A stretch of DNA of 33,124 bases from a bacterium (GTDB lineage Bacteria > SZUA-79 > Acidulodesulfobacterales > Acidulodesulfobacteraceae): positions 19,243 to 52,366 of the forward strand of contig JAJYHI010000009.1 in assembly GCA_021784835.1 (NCBI GenBank), in the 5' to 3' direction. How positions within the stretch are numbered: the first letter of the stretch is position 1; each line of letters opens with the position of its first letter. Of this stretch, positions 1 through 8,765 are shown piece by piece. The position numbers were made by a program, and so were the translations under genes. The notes below the pieces were generated by a model. It saw only the letters and a program-made list of their open reading frames with translations, was not told where the DNA came from and searched no databases.

Positions 1-980
1 ACTTCCGCATCATATTCTGTAAGTTTATACTCCGAAACATATCTGCGTCTTTTTTCTGCAGGAAGTTCCTTAATAGAATTTTTTATTTCGTTAATAAATT
101 CTTCGGAAAGAATTAACGGCGGCAGATCAGGCTCTTCAAAATATCTGTAATCATGTGCTTCTTCTTTGCCTCTCATGGACCTTGTAATATTTTCCTTGGA
201 ATCGTACAATCTTGTTTCCTGAATTACTTTCCCGCCGCTTGATATCAGGTCTATCTGTCTTTCTATTTCATACTCGATGGCTTTCTCCACGAATTTAAAA
301 GAATTTACGTTTTTAATTTCCGCCCTTGTACCAAGTTCCGCATCGCCTTTCCTTTTGACCGAAACATTGGCATCGCACCTGAAGCTGCCCTCTTCCATAT
401 TTCCGTCTGAAACTCCAAGATATACCAGTATTTCTCTGAGCGATTTTAAATAAGCGGAAGCTTCGGCCGCTGAACTTATATCCGGTTCGGAAACTATTTC
501 CACGAGAGGCGTGCCTGCCCTATTTAAATCGACATATGACCTGTTTCCTATATGAATTAATTTTCCCGCGTCTTCTTCTATGTGAAGGCGATTTATCCTT
601 ATTCTTTTATTAATTTTATTTTTTTTAGAAGCGTCTTCGGTTTCTATATCTAAATAGCCGTTGGAAGACACTGGATCCAAATATTGCGATATTTGATAGC
701 CTTTAGGCAGGTCGGGATAAAAATAATTTTTCCTGGCAAACAAGCTTTTTTTATTAATATTAATATTCAAAGCAAGAGCCGCTTTCACAGCAAGTCTTAC
801 AGCCTCGATATTTATTACCGGAAGGGCGCCTGGCAGAGCAAGACAGACGGGACATACCGCAGTATTCGGTTCCATACCGAAAATATTCGGACAAGAACAA
901 AACATTTTTGTTTTGGTGAGCAGTTGGGAATGAACCTCAAGCCCTATAACCGCCTCGAATGAATCGTTATTACCGTGCAT
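1..980 (-). CDS. gatB: Aspartyl/glutamyl-tRNA amidotransferase subunit B (3'-truncated by window edge)
   Basis: GatB is the kinase/tRNA-binding subunit of GatCAB, which converts Glu-tRNA(Gln) and/or Asp-tRNA(Asn) to the amide form in the cytoplasm. About 326 residues are visible of a usual ~475. The start [20 protein letters not shown] is typical of the family. It is followed by a Cys pair (CSC, then CPVC before LALPGALP) of the usual zinc site, and further on by [19 protein letters not shown] and [19 protein letters not shown], all GatB hallmarks. The C-terminal helical and YqeY-like tail lies beyond position 1. The ATG at 978-980 follows AGAGGA at a normal distance. The gene is downstream of gatA by 52 bases that contain a decayed repeat. 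No internal stop or frameshift is seen. Confidence 0.96.
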   Translation of the reverse strand, partial: MHGNNDSFEAVIGLEVHSQLLTKTKMFCSCPNIFGMEPNTAVCPVCLALPGALPVINIEAVRLAVKAALALNININKKSLFARKNYFYPDLPKGYQISQYLDPVSSNGYLDIETEDASKKNKINKRIRINRLHIEEDAGKLIHIGNRSYVDLNRAGTPLVEIVSEPDISSAAEASAYLKSLREILVYLGVSDGNMEEGSFRCDANVSVKRKGDAELGTRAEIKNVNSFKFVEKAIEYEIERQIDLISSGGKVIQETRLYDSKENITRSMRGKEEAHDYRYFEEPDLPPLILSEEFINEIKNSIKELPAEKRRRYVSEYKLTEYDAE

Positions 981-1007
981 ATTTTATCCTCTTTAAAATA
1001 TAATCAT

Positions 1008-1046
1008 TCAAAAATAAATAAATCTGACACCTTTATTTGACACCTT
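1008..1046. repeat. Partial GGTGTCA/TGACACC element with tandem duplication, at the gatA 3' end
   Basis: The plus strand reads TCAAAAATAAATAAATCTG followed by ACACCTTT, nearly the same as the loop and right arm of the inverted repeat at 17371-17409, with a 3-base insertion. The left arm is not recognisable. The right arm is tandemly doubled: on the minus strand AATAAAGGTGTCA occurs twice in a row. The first copy encodes the last GatA residues NKGVK and the second supplies the stop codon TAA. Confidence 0.7.
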
Positions 1047-2553
1047 TATTTTTTTTTATTTTTTCCCTAAACTTAACTTCGTCCTCTATAATTTTTGCAA
1101 CGGAAAGAAGCCTGTCTTCAGTAGCCCACGGCGATATAATCTGCAGTCCTACCGGAAGAACGCCGTCCGGTTTCGTAGGATTTTTTACGACTCCGATAGG
1201 TATGCTTAAACCAGGAAGATATGCAAGATTAACGGAAATAGTGTAAATATCGGACAGGTACATACTTAGAGGGTCGGCCGTTTTTTCTCCGATTAAAAAC
1301 GCAGGCGTCGGTGAAGTCGGGCCGATTATGATATCTGCTTTTGCAAACGCATCTTTATAATTTTTTATAATAAGTTTTCTGACTAAGGAAGCTTTTTTAT
1401 AATAAGCGTCGTAATAACCCGCCGAAAGCGCAAAAGTTCCCAGTATTATGCGTCTTTTAACCTCGTTTCCAAACCCGGCTTCACGAGATTTTCTGTAGAG
1501 ATCGTCTAAACTTTGTATAGTCTCTCCGTCTTTTCTGTTATATCTGTAACCGTATCTTATGCCGTCGTATCTTTCGAGATTAGAGCTTGCCTCGCTAGTG
1601 GCGGTTATGTAATATGCCGATACGGAATATTTGGTATCGGGAAGAGATATATCGACTATGTTTGCGCCCAAGTCTTTCAGTAAAACCTTTATTTCAGAAA
1701 CTTTTGAATTTATTTCGGGGTCTAAACCGTCGGAAAAAAATTCTGCCGGAATTCCGACTTTCAATCCTTTTAATATGGATTTATCGGCTTTTTTAACTAT
1801 TTCGGCATATTTTTGTACGTTAAATTTTCTCGTAGTCTGGTCTTTTTCGTCGAAACCCGCAACGGCTTCAAGCATAACAGCGGCGTCAGCGACGTCTTTG
1901 GAGAGAATGCCTGCCTGGTCTAAAGAGGAACTAAAAGCAATTATGCCGTATCTTGAAATCAAGCCGTACGTGGGCTTTAATCCGACTACTCCGCAAAGGG
2001 CGGCAGGCTGCCTTACCGAACCTCCGGTATCAGTTCCGAAAGAACCCGCGCATAAATCGGCCGCAACAGAAGCGGCTGAACCGCCGCTTGAACCGCCTGG
2101 AACCCTGTTAAAATCGTAAGGATTTTTTGTTATTTTATATGCGCTGTTTTCGGTCGAAGAACCCATTGCAAATTCGTCAAGATTCGTTTTGCCCAAAAAA
2201 ACATAATTATTTTCTTTAAGTTTCCTTACTACGGTAGAATCATAAGGGCTAATAAAATTATCCAATATTTTTGACGCGCATGTGGTTTTTTTACCTTTTA
2301 TCAAAAAAATATCTTTTATGGAAAGAGGTATTCCGGTAAGTACCGGATAATCTGAACCGGAAGATATAATTTTATCTGCGGCTTCGGCATTTCTTTCGGC
2401 TTCTTCAAGGTCGTTGTAAAGATAAGCGGAAATTTCCGGCTCTACGGCTTCTATTCTTTTTACGTAGGAATTAAGAATATCCGTGCTTTTAACTTCCCTT
2501 TTCTTTAAAAGACCGGCAAGTTCGCTTATAGTCAACCTGTATAAATCGTCCAT
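1033..2553 (-). CDS. gatA: Aspartyl/glutamyl-tRNA amidotransferase subunit A
   Basis: GatA is the glutaminase (amidase-signature) subunit of GatCAB. It releases ammonia from glutamine, which travels to GatB to amidate the mischarged tRNA. The Ser-cisSer-Lys catalytic triad is visible as K80 (in GIPLSIKD), S155 (in PGGSSGGSAAS) and S179 (in GTDTGGSVRQP). The later block TATSEASSNLERYDGIRYG is also typical. Length of 506 residues is slightly above the usual ~485, mostly from the C-terminal end. The ATG follows AGAGGA. It lies between gatC (38 bases upstream) and gatB, so the subunits are transcribed C-A-B. The final five codons and the stop are built from a dispersed repeat (see 1008-1046). Confidence 0.98.
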   Translation of the reverse strand: MDDLYRLTISELAGLLKKREVKSTDILNSYVKRIEAVEPEISAYLYNDLEEAERNAEAADKIISSGSDYPVLTGIPLSIKDIFLIKGKKTTCASKILDNFISPYDSTVVRKLKENNYVFLGKTNLDEFAMGSSTENSAYKITKNPYDFNRVPGGSSGGSAASVAADLCAGSFGTDTGGSVRQPAALCGVVGLKPTYGLISRYGIIAFSSSLDQAGILSKDVADAAVMLEAVAGFDEKDQTTRKFNVQKYAEIVKKADKSILKGLKVGIPAEFFSDGLDPEINSKVSEIKVLLKDLGANIVDISLPDTKYSVSAYYITATSEASSNLERYDGIRYGYRYNRKDGETIQSLDDLYRKSREAGFGNEVKRRIILGTFALSAGYYDAYYKKASLVRKLIIKNYKDAFAKADIIIGPTSPTPAFLIGEKTADPLSMYLSDIYTISVNLAYLPGLSIPIGVVKNPTKPDGVLPVGLQIISPWATEDRLLSVAKIIEDEVKFREKIKKNKGVK

Positions 2554-2591
2554 GTTTTGCTGTCCTCTTAATTGTCTTTATATTTTATTTT

Positions 2592-2951
2592 TTATTCTAT
2601 AACCTGCGGCACTACAAAAAAACCGGATTCGGTTGCAGTATCTTCCAAACCTAAGCCGGCAGTTTGCGCTTCAAAGCTCGGCGCATTAGATTTTACTATT
2701 TCAAAATCGAACGTATCGTCAGTTTTGCACTCGTCGATACGGCAGTCTTTATAAAATCTTTCGTTCAAACTTTCGTTTGAAATTAACCTGTCGTAATCAA
2801 GTTCTTCAAGAATGTCTTCTATTTTTGAAACGTCGGCAGACTGTATCATGTCTATATATCCGATAATTTTATTAAGTTCGGATGCAAAATGCGCCGATTC
2901 TTCTTCGTTTAAATCTAATTTTGCCAGTTTCATAACGTGATTTATATCCAT
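2592..2951 (-). CDS. gatC: Aspartyl/glutamyl-tRNA amidotransferase subunit C
   Basis: GatC is the small subunit that wraps around and stabilises GatA in GatCAB. The N-terminal half has the family pattern: VMKLAKLDLNEEE, then FASELNKIIGYIDMIQSADV. The C-terminal part includes the usual late Phe-Val-Val-Pro segment (FFVVPQVIE). At 119 residues it is about 20 longer than typical, because of an extra polar segment around residues 78-100. The ATG has a good Shine-Dalgarno sequence, AAAGGAG, 9 bases upstream. The gene starts 38 bases after the helicase gene ends and is probably co-transcribed with it. GatCAB in a genome usually means Gln-tRNA and/or Asn-tRNA are made indirectly; the window cannot show which. 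Confidence 0.95.
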   Translation of the reverse strand: MDINHVMKLAKLDLNEEESAHFASELNKIIGYIDMIQSADVSKIEDILEELDYDRLISNESLNERFYKDCRIDECKTDDTFDFEIVKSNAPSFEAQTAGLGLEDTATESGFFVVPQVIE

Positions 2952-2989
2952 TATATAAATCTCCTTTAAATTTTAAATCCAAAAATAAT

Positions 2990-5143
2990 TTAGTAATATT
3001 CGTAAGTATCTACTATTTCTTCTATCAGTTCTTCCGGTATTTCCCTTAAAAACCTTGAAGGCATATTATATTTATAATCTTTCCCCGACCGCCGCCTTTT
3101 TGCCCATGTAAGATAAAGTTTTTCTTTGGCGCGGGTAATCCCGACATAACACAGTCGTCTTTCTTCCTCTAAGGACATTTCGTTGTCCAAAGACCTTATA
3201 TGAGGGAAAAGATGTTCCTCGAGTCCGGCTATAAAAACTACTGGAAATTCAAGTCCTTTTGCGCTGTGCAGAGTCATTAGAGATACTTTCGTTATATCGG
3301 AACCGTATTCTGAATTAGGCTCTTCTTTAGTATCGTTTATTGCGCTCTGGTCTAAAAATTCGGTTATATCGTCAAAATCGTGCGCCGCGTTAATTAATTC
3401 TTCTATATTTTCTATTCTGTTTCCGTCAAGTTCGTTGGACTTTGCGACTCCCGCCTTAAGCATACTCTCGTAACCCGATTTTTTATACGTAAAATTGATT
3501 ATATCCGCCAGTTTATCCCCTGTTTTTATTTCCTCCGAATCGACGTTTTCTTTAGAATAAGAAACTGCAGATTCTATCATATGCCTTATTCTCAATATAA
3601 CGTCAAAATAGTTTGCGATGCCTGAAGAATTAGAATTAGAGGCTGAAATCTCTTCATTGAAATCTGTGCTTAAAATGCTTTGAATCGGCATATTGCCCAG
3701 TCCCCTTATCGATGAAAATAGTCCGTTTTTTAAGGTTTTTAAAATATCGGAGCCGTTTTTAGCGGCAATATCCTGCATATTTTTAATAGTTTTTTCGCCG
3801 GCCCCTGTCGGAACGCACTGGATACTTCTTTCAAAGCTCACGGCGTCTCGCGGATTAACTGCAAACCTTATAAAAGACAAAATATCTTTTATCTCTTTTC
3901 TCTGATAAAACTTTAATCCGCCGTAAATATTATACCTTATGCTTTCTTTTAACAGCCTGTCTTCTATAACTCTCGACTGCGAATTTGCCCTGTATAATAT
4001 AGCTATGTCTTTATTCGAGTATCCGTCCTCCCTAATAAGCCGTCTTATCTCTTTTGCTATATAATAGCTTTCCGAATAATCGTTATTTGCCTGGTAGATA
4101 GTAATTATACTGCCGCCGCCTTTTTTATCGGTCTTTAAAGTTTTATCTTTTCTCAGTTTATTTCCTTTTACCAAAGCGGATGCGGCATTCAGTATGTTTT
4201 TGGTAGAGCGGTAATTTTTTTCAAGTTTTATTACCGAACAGCCTGCATAGGTTTTTTCAAAACTCAAAATATTATCTATGGTAGCACCCCTGAAACTGTA
4301 TATAGACTGATCGTCGTCTCCTACTACGCATATATTTTGATGTTTCTGCGCAAGAAGCTTAATAAGTTTATCCTGTATATAATTAGTATCTTGAAATTCG
4401 TCGACCATAATATATTTGTAAAGATTGGAATAACGTTCAAGAATAGCGGGATTATCGCGCAGTAGTTTTACGGCGTTAAACAAAAGGTCGTTAAAATCCA
4501 TTGCATTGCTTTCTTTGAGCTTTTTTGCATATTCGGAATATATTACGGCGTAATCTTTTTCCCAGGCTCTTACGCCGCCGAAAGATTCATCCGGAGTAAT
4601 AAAAGAATTTTTATTTTTTTCTATAAAATATTTTACTTTGGACGGCGTTACTATTTTTTCGTTTAAATTTAACGACTTAATGATCTTAGAAATCACTTTT
4701 CCTGAATCGTCTTCGTCGAAAACGACAAAAGACCTTTCATAGCCGACTAAATCGGCGTGTCTTCTTAAAAGTTTTAAACAAAACGAATGGAAAGTAGAAA
4801 ATTCCGGCAGTCCTTGAAGGGCGCCGCTATCGCGTATACCGACATTATCGGCATCGGGATATCCGTCGTAACCGAAAAATTCATCATGCTCTTTATATTT
4901 AAGCGCCTTTTTTATTCTTTCTTTCATTTCGCGGGCTGCTTTGTTGGTAAACGTCACGCCGAGTATATTATAAGGTTTTGCTTTGCCAGTTTTTATAAGA
5001 TGGACTGCCCTTAAAGTTATGACTCTGGTTTTTCCGGAACCCGCCCCTGCAAGTATTAAAAGCGGACCGTCAGCGTGAGTTACGGCCTTTAGCTGTTCTT
5101 CGTTTAATCCGGATAGATAATCCGTTTCTTGTATATTATTCAC
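2990..5143 (-). CDS. ATP-dependent DNA helicase, UvrD/PcrA/Rep family (SF1A)
   Basis: This 3'-5' DNA helicase is of the type that acts in nucleotide excision and mismatch repair and clears proteins from DNA. Motifs appear in order: the Q-like motif LNEEQLKAV, Walker A AGAGSGKT (residues 32-39), TFTNKAAREM, motif II DEFQDT (248-253), motif III GDDDQSIYSFRGA, motif IV NYRST, then TLHSAKGLEFPVVF and RRLCYVGITRAKE near the C-terminus. Length of 717 matches UvrD/PcrA. Between TFTNKAA and the STFHSFC motif there is a polar insert (about residues 84-112) longer than in standard PcrA. The start is GTG, 10 bases after the glmS stop; the glmS codons GTG GAG TAA hold the likely GGAG ribosome site, so translation may be coupled. 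PcrA, UvrD and Rep cannot be separated safely from the motifs alone. Confidence 0.95.
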   Translation of the reverse strand: MNNIQETDYLSGLNEEQLKAVTHADGPLLILAGAGSGKTRVITLRAVHLIKTGKAKPYNILGVTFTNKAAREMKERIKKALKYKEHDEFFGYDGYPDADNVGIRDSGALQGLPEFSTFHSFCLKLLRRHADLVGYERSFVVFDEDDSGKVISKIIKSLNLNEKIVTPSKVKYFIEKNKNSFITPDESFGGVRAWEKDYAVIYSEYAKKLKESNAMDFNDLLFNAVKLLRDNPAILERYSNLYKYIMVDEFQDTNYIQDKLIKLLAQKHQNICVVGDDDQSIYSFRGATIDNILSFEKTYAGCSVIKLEKNYRSTKNILNAASALVKGNKLRKDKTLKTDKKGGGSIITIYQANNDYSESYYIAKEIRRLIREDGYSNKDIAILYRANSQSRVIEDRLLKESIRYNIYGGLKFYQRKEIKDILSFIRFAVNPRDAVSFERSIQCVPTGAGEKTIKNMQDIAAKNGSDILKTLKNGLFSSIRGLGNMPIQSILSTDFNEEISASNSNSSGIANYFDVILRIRHMIESAVSYSKENVDSEEIKTGDKLADIINFTYKKSGYESMLKAGVAKSNELDGNRIENIEELINAAHDFDDITEFLDQSAINDTKEEPNSEYGSDITKVSLMTLHSAKGLEFPVVFIAGLEEHLFPHIRSLDNEMSLEEERRLCYVGITRAKEKLYLTWAKRRRSGKDYKYNMPSRFLREIPEELIEEIVDTYEYY

Positions 5144-5153
5144 GGTTAATATT

Positions 5154-7088
5154 TTACTCCACGGTCACGCTTTTTGCAAGGTTTCTCGGCTGGTCTATGT
5201 CGGTGCCTTTAAGTGCGGCTATATGATATGCCAGAATTTGCAGCGGGATAGTATAAAGTATAGGGCTTAGAACTTCGGAAGATGCCGGTATTTTAATAAT
5301 ATCCGATATCCCGTCTATATCCGGTTCGTAATCGGCCACCGCTATGACTTTACCGCCCCTGGCCTTTATTTCTTCTATATTTGATATTGTTTTAGGGGCA
5401 AGCATATTGTTCGACAGAAGAAACAGCACCGGCATGTTTTCATCGACTAAAGCTATAGGTCCGTGTTTCATTTCTCCGGCAGGATAGCCTTCTGCATGAA
5501 TATATGAAATTTCTTTTAATTTTAAAGCGCCTTCAAGAGCTATCGGATATAATATTCCTCTACCGAGATATAAAAAATTTGTATTTTTATAATATTTTTT
5601 TGCTATCTCTTTTATCGAATCGTTTAAAAATAAAATTTGCTCCGCTTTCTTTGGAATATTCACGATTTCGTCGAAAAAATTAACTCCGTTCAAATTTTTT
5701 CTTGCAACGGAAGCAGTATCTTTAATCTCTTTAATGCGCAAAGCCAAAAGCAAGCCGCACATTATCTGAGTCGTAAATGCTTTAGTAGAAGCTACGCCTA
5801 TTTCCGGACCGGCGTGCGTATATATTACTCCTTTGTCCGACATTGTAGTTATCTGCGAACCGGGAACGTTAGTTATGGAAAGTATGCCTGCTTTTTTTTC
5901 TTTTGCAATCTCAAGAGCGCTGTTAGTGTCGGCAGTTTCGCCGGATTGTGAAATACCGATAAAAATATCGTTTTTTGAAACGGGAAAATTTTCATATCTA
6001 AATTCGGAACCGTATTCGACTATTACGGGAATACCGCAAAGCGTTTCGGTAATATATTTGATTACAAGACCGGCGTAATAAGAAGAGCCGCAAGCCGTAA
6101 TAATTATTCTGCCCGCTTTATCGATATCTTTCTTTGTCAATCTTACGTCTTCCAGCATAATTTTAAATCCGGAAAAGAAGGAATCCGATTTATTTGAATC
6201 GGCGGCTGAGCCGTCGTTTTTTACCGAAATTATGCGGGAAGAAAAAGCATCCAAAAGACATGAAGGCTGTTCGAATATTTCTTTCTGCATAAAATGAGAA
6301 AAGCCGGTTTTAACCGCTCTCGACGCATCCCAGTCTATTTTCGTAACGGTTTTATTTAACGGTTTGCCTTTAAAATCCATCAATTTAAGCAAGCCGTCTT
6401 TAAAATATGCTATTTCTGAATTTTTTAAATATATAACTTCGTCGGAATACTGAATAAGAGGCGAAACGTCGCTTGCAAAATAAATTTCTTTATCTTTATT
6501 CACCATAACTAAAGGCGGTCCATATTTTACGGCGCATATGCTTTTTTCATCGGCATTCATCGCCAAAAAGGCAAAAGCGCCCGAAAGATCCAGCGAAGCA
6601 AGCCTGACGGCTTCGTAAAAAGTTTTAGCTCCGCTTTTTATATAATCTTCTATTAAGTGGGCAATTACTTCAGAATCGGTAGGAGTAATAAATTTATGTC
6701 CTTTACCTATAAGTTTATTTTTTAAAACTAGATAATTTTCTATTATTCCGTTATGCACTATAGCTATATTTCCGGAACAGTCTAAATGGGGATGGGCATT
6801 ATCGTCGGTAGGTCTGCCGTGCGTAGCCCACCTTATATGGCCTATCGCAATACTGGATTTAACGGGTTTAATACAGCTTAACTCGGCCGAAAGATTTGCG
6901 AGTTTGCCTGATTTTTTAATCGATTTTATTTTATTGTCGGTTTCATCGTAATATGCAACGCCTGAAGAATCGTACCCCCTGTATTCCAAGCTTTTAAGTC
7001 CGTTTAAAACTATATCTACGGAACTTTCGCAGTTTCCCTGCTTGGAACGGGCATTGCCGCCGCCTGAAAAACCTATTATACCGCACAT
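5154..7088 (-). CDS. glmS: Glutamine--fructose-6-phosphate aminotransferase (isomerizing)
   Basis: GlmS makes glucosamine-6-phosphate from fructose-6-phosphate and glutamine, the entry step to UDP-GlcNAc for peptidoglycan and LPS. The N-terminal nucleophile is Cys2 (MCGIIGFSGG). The glutaminase domain continues with LEYRGYDSSG, IRWATHGRPTD and HNGIIENY. Two SIS sugar-isomerase domains follow, with ACGSSYYAG and later HAEGYPAGEMKHGPIALV, and the protein ends in DQPRNLAKSVTVE, the family's standard tail. At 644 residues it is ~35 longer than E. coli GlmS. Extra residues lie at about 11-21 and in the inter-domain linker (about 285-300, Ser/Asp/Lys rich). It is downstream of glmU, so two successive steps of UDP-GlcNAc synthesis are adjacent. 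No glmS ribozyme-like region fits in the 78-base leader. Confidence 0.97.
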   Translation of the reverse strand: MCGIIGFSGGGNARSKQGNCESSVDIVLNGLKSLEYRGYDSSGVAYYDETDNKIKSIKKSGKLANLSAELSCIKPVKSSIAIGHIRWATHGRPTDDNAHPHLDCSGNIAIVHNGIIENYLVLKNKLIGKGHKFITPTDSEVIAHLIEDYIKSGAKTFYEAVRLASLDLSGAFAFLAMNADEKSICAVKYGPPLVMVNKDKEIYFASDVSPLIQYSDEVIYLKNSEIAYFKDGLLKLMDFKGKPLNKTVTKIDWDASRAVKTGFSHFMQKEIFEQPSCLLDAFSSRIISVKNDGSAADSNKSDSFFSGFKIMLEDVRLTKKDIDKAGRIIITACGSSYYAGLVIKYITETLCGIPVIVEYGSEFRYENFPVSKNDIFIGISQSGETADTNSALEIAKEKKAGILSITNVPGSQITTMSDKGVIYTHAGPEIGVASTKAFTTQIMCGLLLALRIKEIKDTASVARKNLNGVNFFDEIVNIPKKAEQILFLNDSIKEIAKKYYKNTNFLYLGRGILYPIALEGALKLKEISYIHAEGYPAGEMKHGPIALVDENMPVLFLLSNNMLAPKTISNIEEIKARGGKVIAVADYEPDIDGISDIIKIPASSEVLSPILYTIPLQILAYHIAALKGTDIDQPRNLAKSVTVE

Positions 7089-7166
7089 ACCCTTAAGTCT
7101 CCCTTTTTTTATTTTTTTAAATTAAAAAAATATTGTTCAAGTTTGAAAGTTTTATTTTTAAAATTT

Positions 7167-8681
7167 TCAGTCTTTTTCAGTCTTTTTTGCCGCTTGTTTT
7201 CTCAAAACCCAGCCTTCGATATTTTTTTGAGGCACTCTGGAAATTGCAAGCGCGCCTTCGGGAACGTTTTTAGTTACGGTAGTTCCCGAACCGACATATG
7301 AATTTTTACCGACATTGACAGGCGCGACAAGCTGAGAATCCGAGCCTATAAAACATCCGTCTTCAATCTTCGTAGTATGTTTTTTTTCTCCGTCGTAATT
7401 GCATGTTATGACGCCTGCGCCTATATTAACGTTTTCGCCTATAACGGAATCTCCAATGTAGCTAAGATGGGACGCCTTGGAGTTTCTGCCTATAGAAGAT
7501 TTTTTAATCTCTACGAAATTGCCTATTTTTGCGCCTTCTGATATTTTTGTGTCCGGCCTTATCCTCGCAAAAGGCCCAATTTGCGCATTATTCATTATGA
7601 CCGCATTTTCTATAACGCTGTAGCTCTTTATAGCCGCATTATCCATAATAGATGAATCTTTTATTACGCATCCTTTTTCTAAAACGACTTTTTTCATTAT
7701 ATTCGTCTTTCCCGAAATAAAAACGTCAGGATAAACAACCGATGCCTCGCCTATTTCAACGTTATAACCTATATAAATATTTTCGTCGGATATAAAATCG
7801 ACGCCTTTTTCGATAAGATTTTTAATAAGTCTTTTCTGCATTATCTTTTGCGCATTAAGAAGATCGTATTTAGAGTTAACGCCTGCGCATTCTTCCTCGT
7901 CGCCCGCTTTAAAACATAAAGTTTTTAATCCTGCGCCATAAAATATATCGACTATATCGGTAAAATAAAACTCTTTTTTTCTGTTATTAGGTTTAATTTC
8001 GTTAATAAACTGCTTTAAAAGATTTAGTTTTACGATGTAAACTCCCGAATTAATTTCTTTTATAAGAGCGGTTTTTTTAGGATAATCGCATAATTCTTTC
8101 TCTTCTATTATTTTTTCCACACGACCATTTTTATCCCTCAAAATTCTACCGTATGAATATGGATTTTTGACATCGACCGACATAACCGTTAAGTCGGCAT
8201 TATTAGATATATGAAATTTTACTGTTTCTGCAAAAGTTTCGTCGGTTATTAACGGCATATCGCAAGGCAAAATAATTACGTCCGTTTCTTTCTCATCGTC
8301 CTTAAAAATTTCCAGCCCTTTTTTGACTGCATCTCCAGTTCCTAGATATTGCTCTTGAACGGCAAAGTCGAACAAAATATTTTTCGCTTTGAATCTTGCT
8401 TCATTTTCTATATATTGCCTTACCAAATCTCCTTTATGTCCTATCACGGTTATTATTCTATCCAGTTTAGCTTTTATGCCGCCAAAGTTTTCGCCATATT
8501 CGTCTAAAGATTCTCTATTAAATCTTTCACCGGCGTCTATTAACGATTTTATAGCGTAAAATATTAGCGGATTTTCAAGCAAACCGGAAAGCGCCTTAGG
8601 ATTTTCGGATTTCATCCTTGTCCCCAAGCCCCCCGCTAAAATAATAACTCCTAAATTTTTAACTTGATTTTCATTTATCAT
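7167..8681 (-). CDS. glmU: Bifunctional UDP-GlcNAc pyrophosphorylase / glucosamine-1-phosphate acetyltransferase
   Basis: GlmU acetylates glucosamine-1-phosphate and then joins it to UTP, giving UDP-GlcNAc. The N-terminal uridylyltransferase half begins VIILAGGLGTRMKSENPKAL (LAGGxGTRM loop) and carries EQYLGTGDAV, LPCDMPL and the metal-site region CAGVNSKYDL. The C-terminal half is a left-handed beta-helix with IGPFARIRP, SHLSYIGD (H405, equivalent to the catalytic His of E. coli GlmU), NIGAGVITCNYDG and ALAISRVPQ. At 504 residues it is ~50 longer than usual. A clear polar insert occupies about residues 51-72, between the first helix and RIITVIGHKGD. The start ATG has only a weak ribosome site. 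glmS follows 78 bases downstream. Domain order and key residues look intact. Confidence 0.97.
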   Translation of the reverse strand: MINENQVKNLGVIILAGGLGTRMKSENPKALSGLLENPLIFYAIKSLIDAGERFNRESLDEYGENFGGIKAKLDRIITVIGHKGDLVRQYIENEARFKAKNILFDFAVQEQYLGTGDAVKKGLEIFKDDEKETDVIILPCDMPLITDETFAETVKFHISNNADLTVMSVDVKNPYSYGRILRDKNGRVEKIIEEKELCDYPKKTALIKEINSGVYIVKLNLLKQFINEIKPNNRKKEFYFTDIVDIFYGAGLKTLCFKAGDEEECAGVNSKYDLLNAQKIMQKRLIKNLIEKGVDFISDENIYIGYNVEIGEASVVYPDVFISGKTNIMKKVVLEKGCVIKDSSIMDNAAIKSYSVIENAVIMNNAQIGPFARIRPDTKISEGAKIGNFVEIKKSSIGRNSKASHLSYIGDSVIGENVNIGAGVITCNYDGEKKHTTKIEDGCFIGSDSQLVAPVNVGKNSYVGSGTTVTKNVPEGALAISRVPQKNIEGWVLRKQAAKKTEKD

Positions 8682-8765
8682 ATTTCTAATATTATATAAA
8701 ATTATTTAAAAAACCTGCATCAAATATTTTTAAAATGATTAATAACACACACGACTTTAAATAAT

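Noticed and set aside
1631..2119. A 162-codon plus-strand open frame opposite gatA
   Set aside because: It is fully antisense to a certain gene, has no ribosome site and no family pattern; gatA is well conserved on the other strand.
7089..7166. A glmS ribozyme in the glmS leader
   Set aside because: The 78-base gap is AT-rich with no compact pseudoknot-like core and is too short; the ribozyme is also mainly known from Firmicutes.
8682..8765. Possible regulatory element between ubiB and glmU
   Set aside because: Only AT-rich sequence; no hairpin, promoter pair or repeat that I could support.
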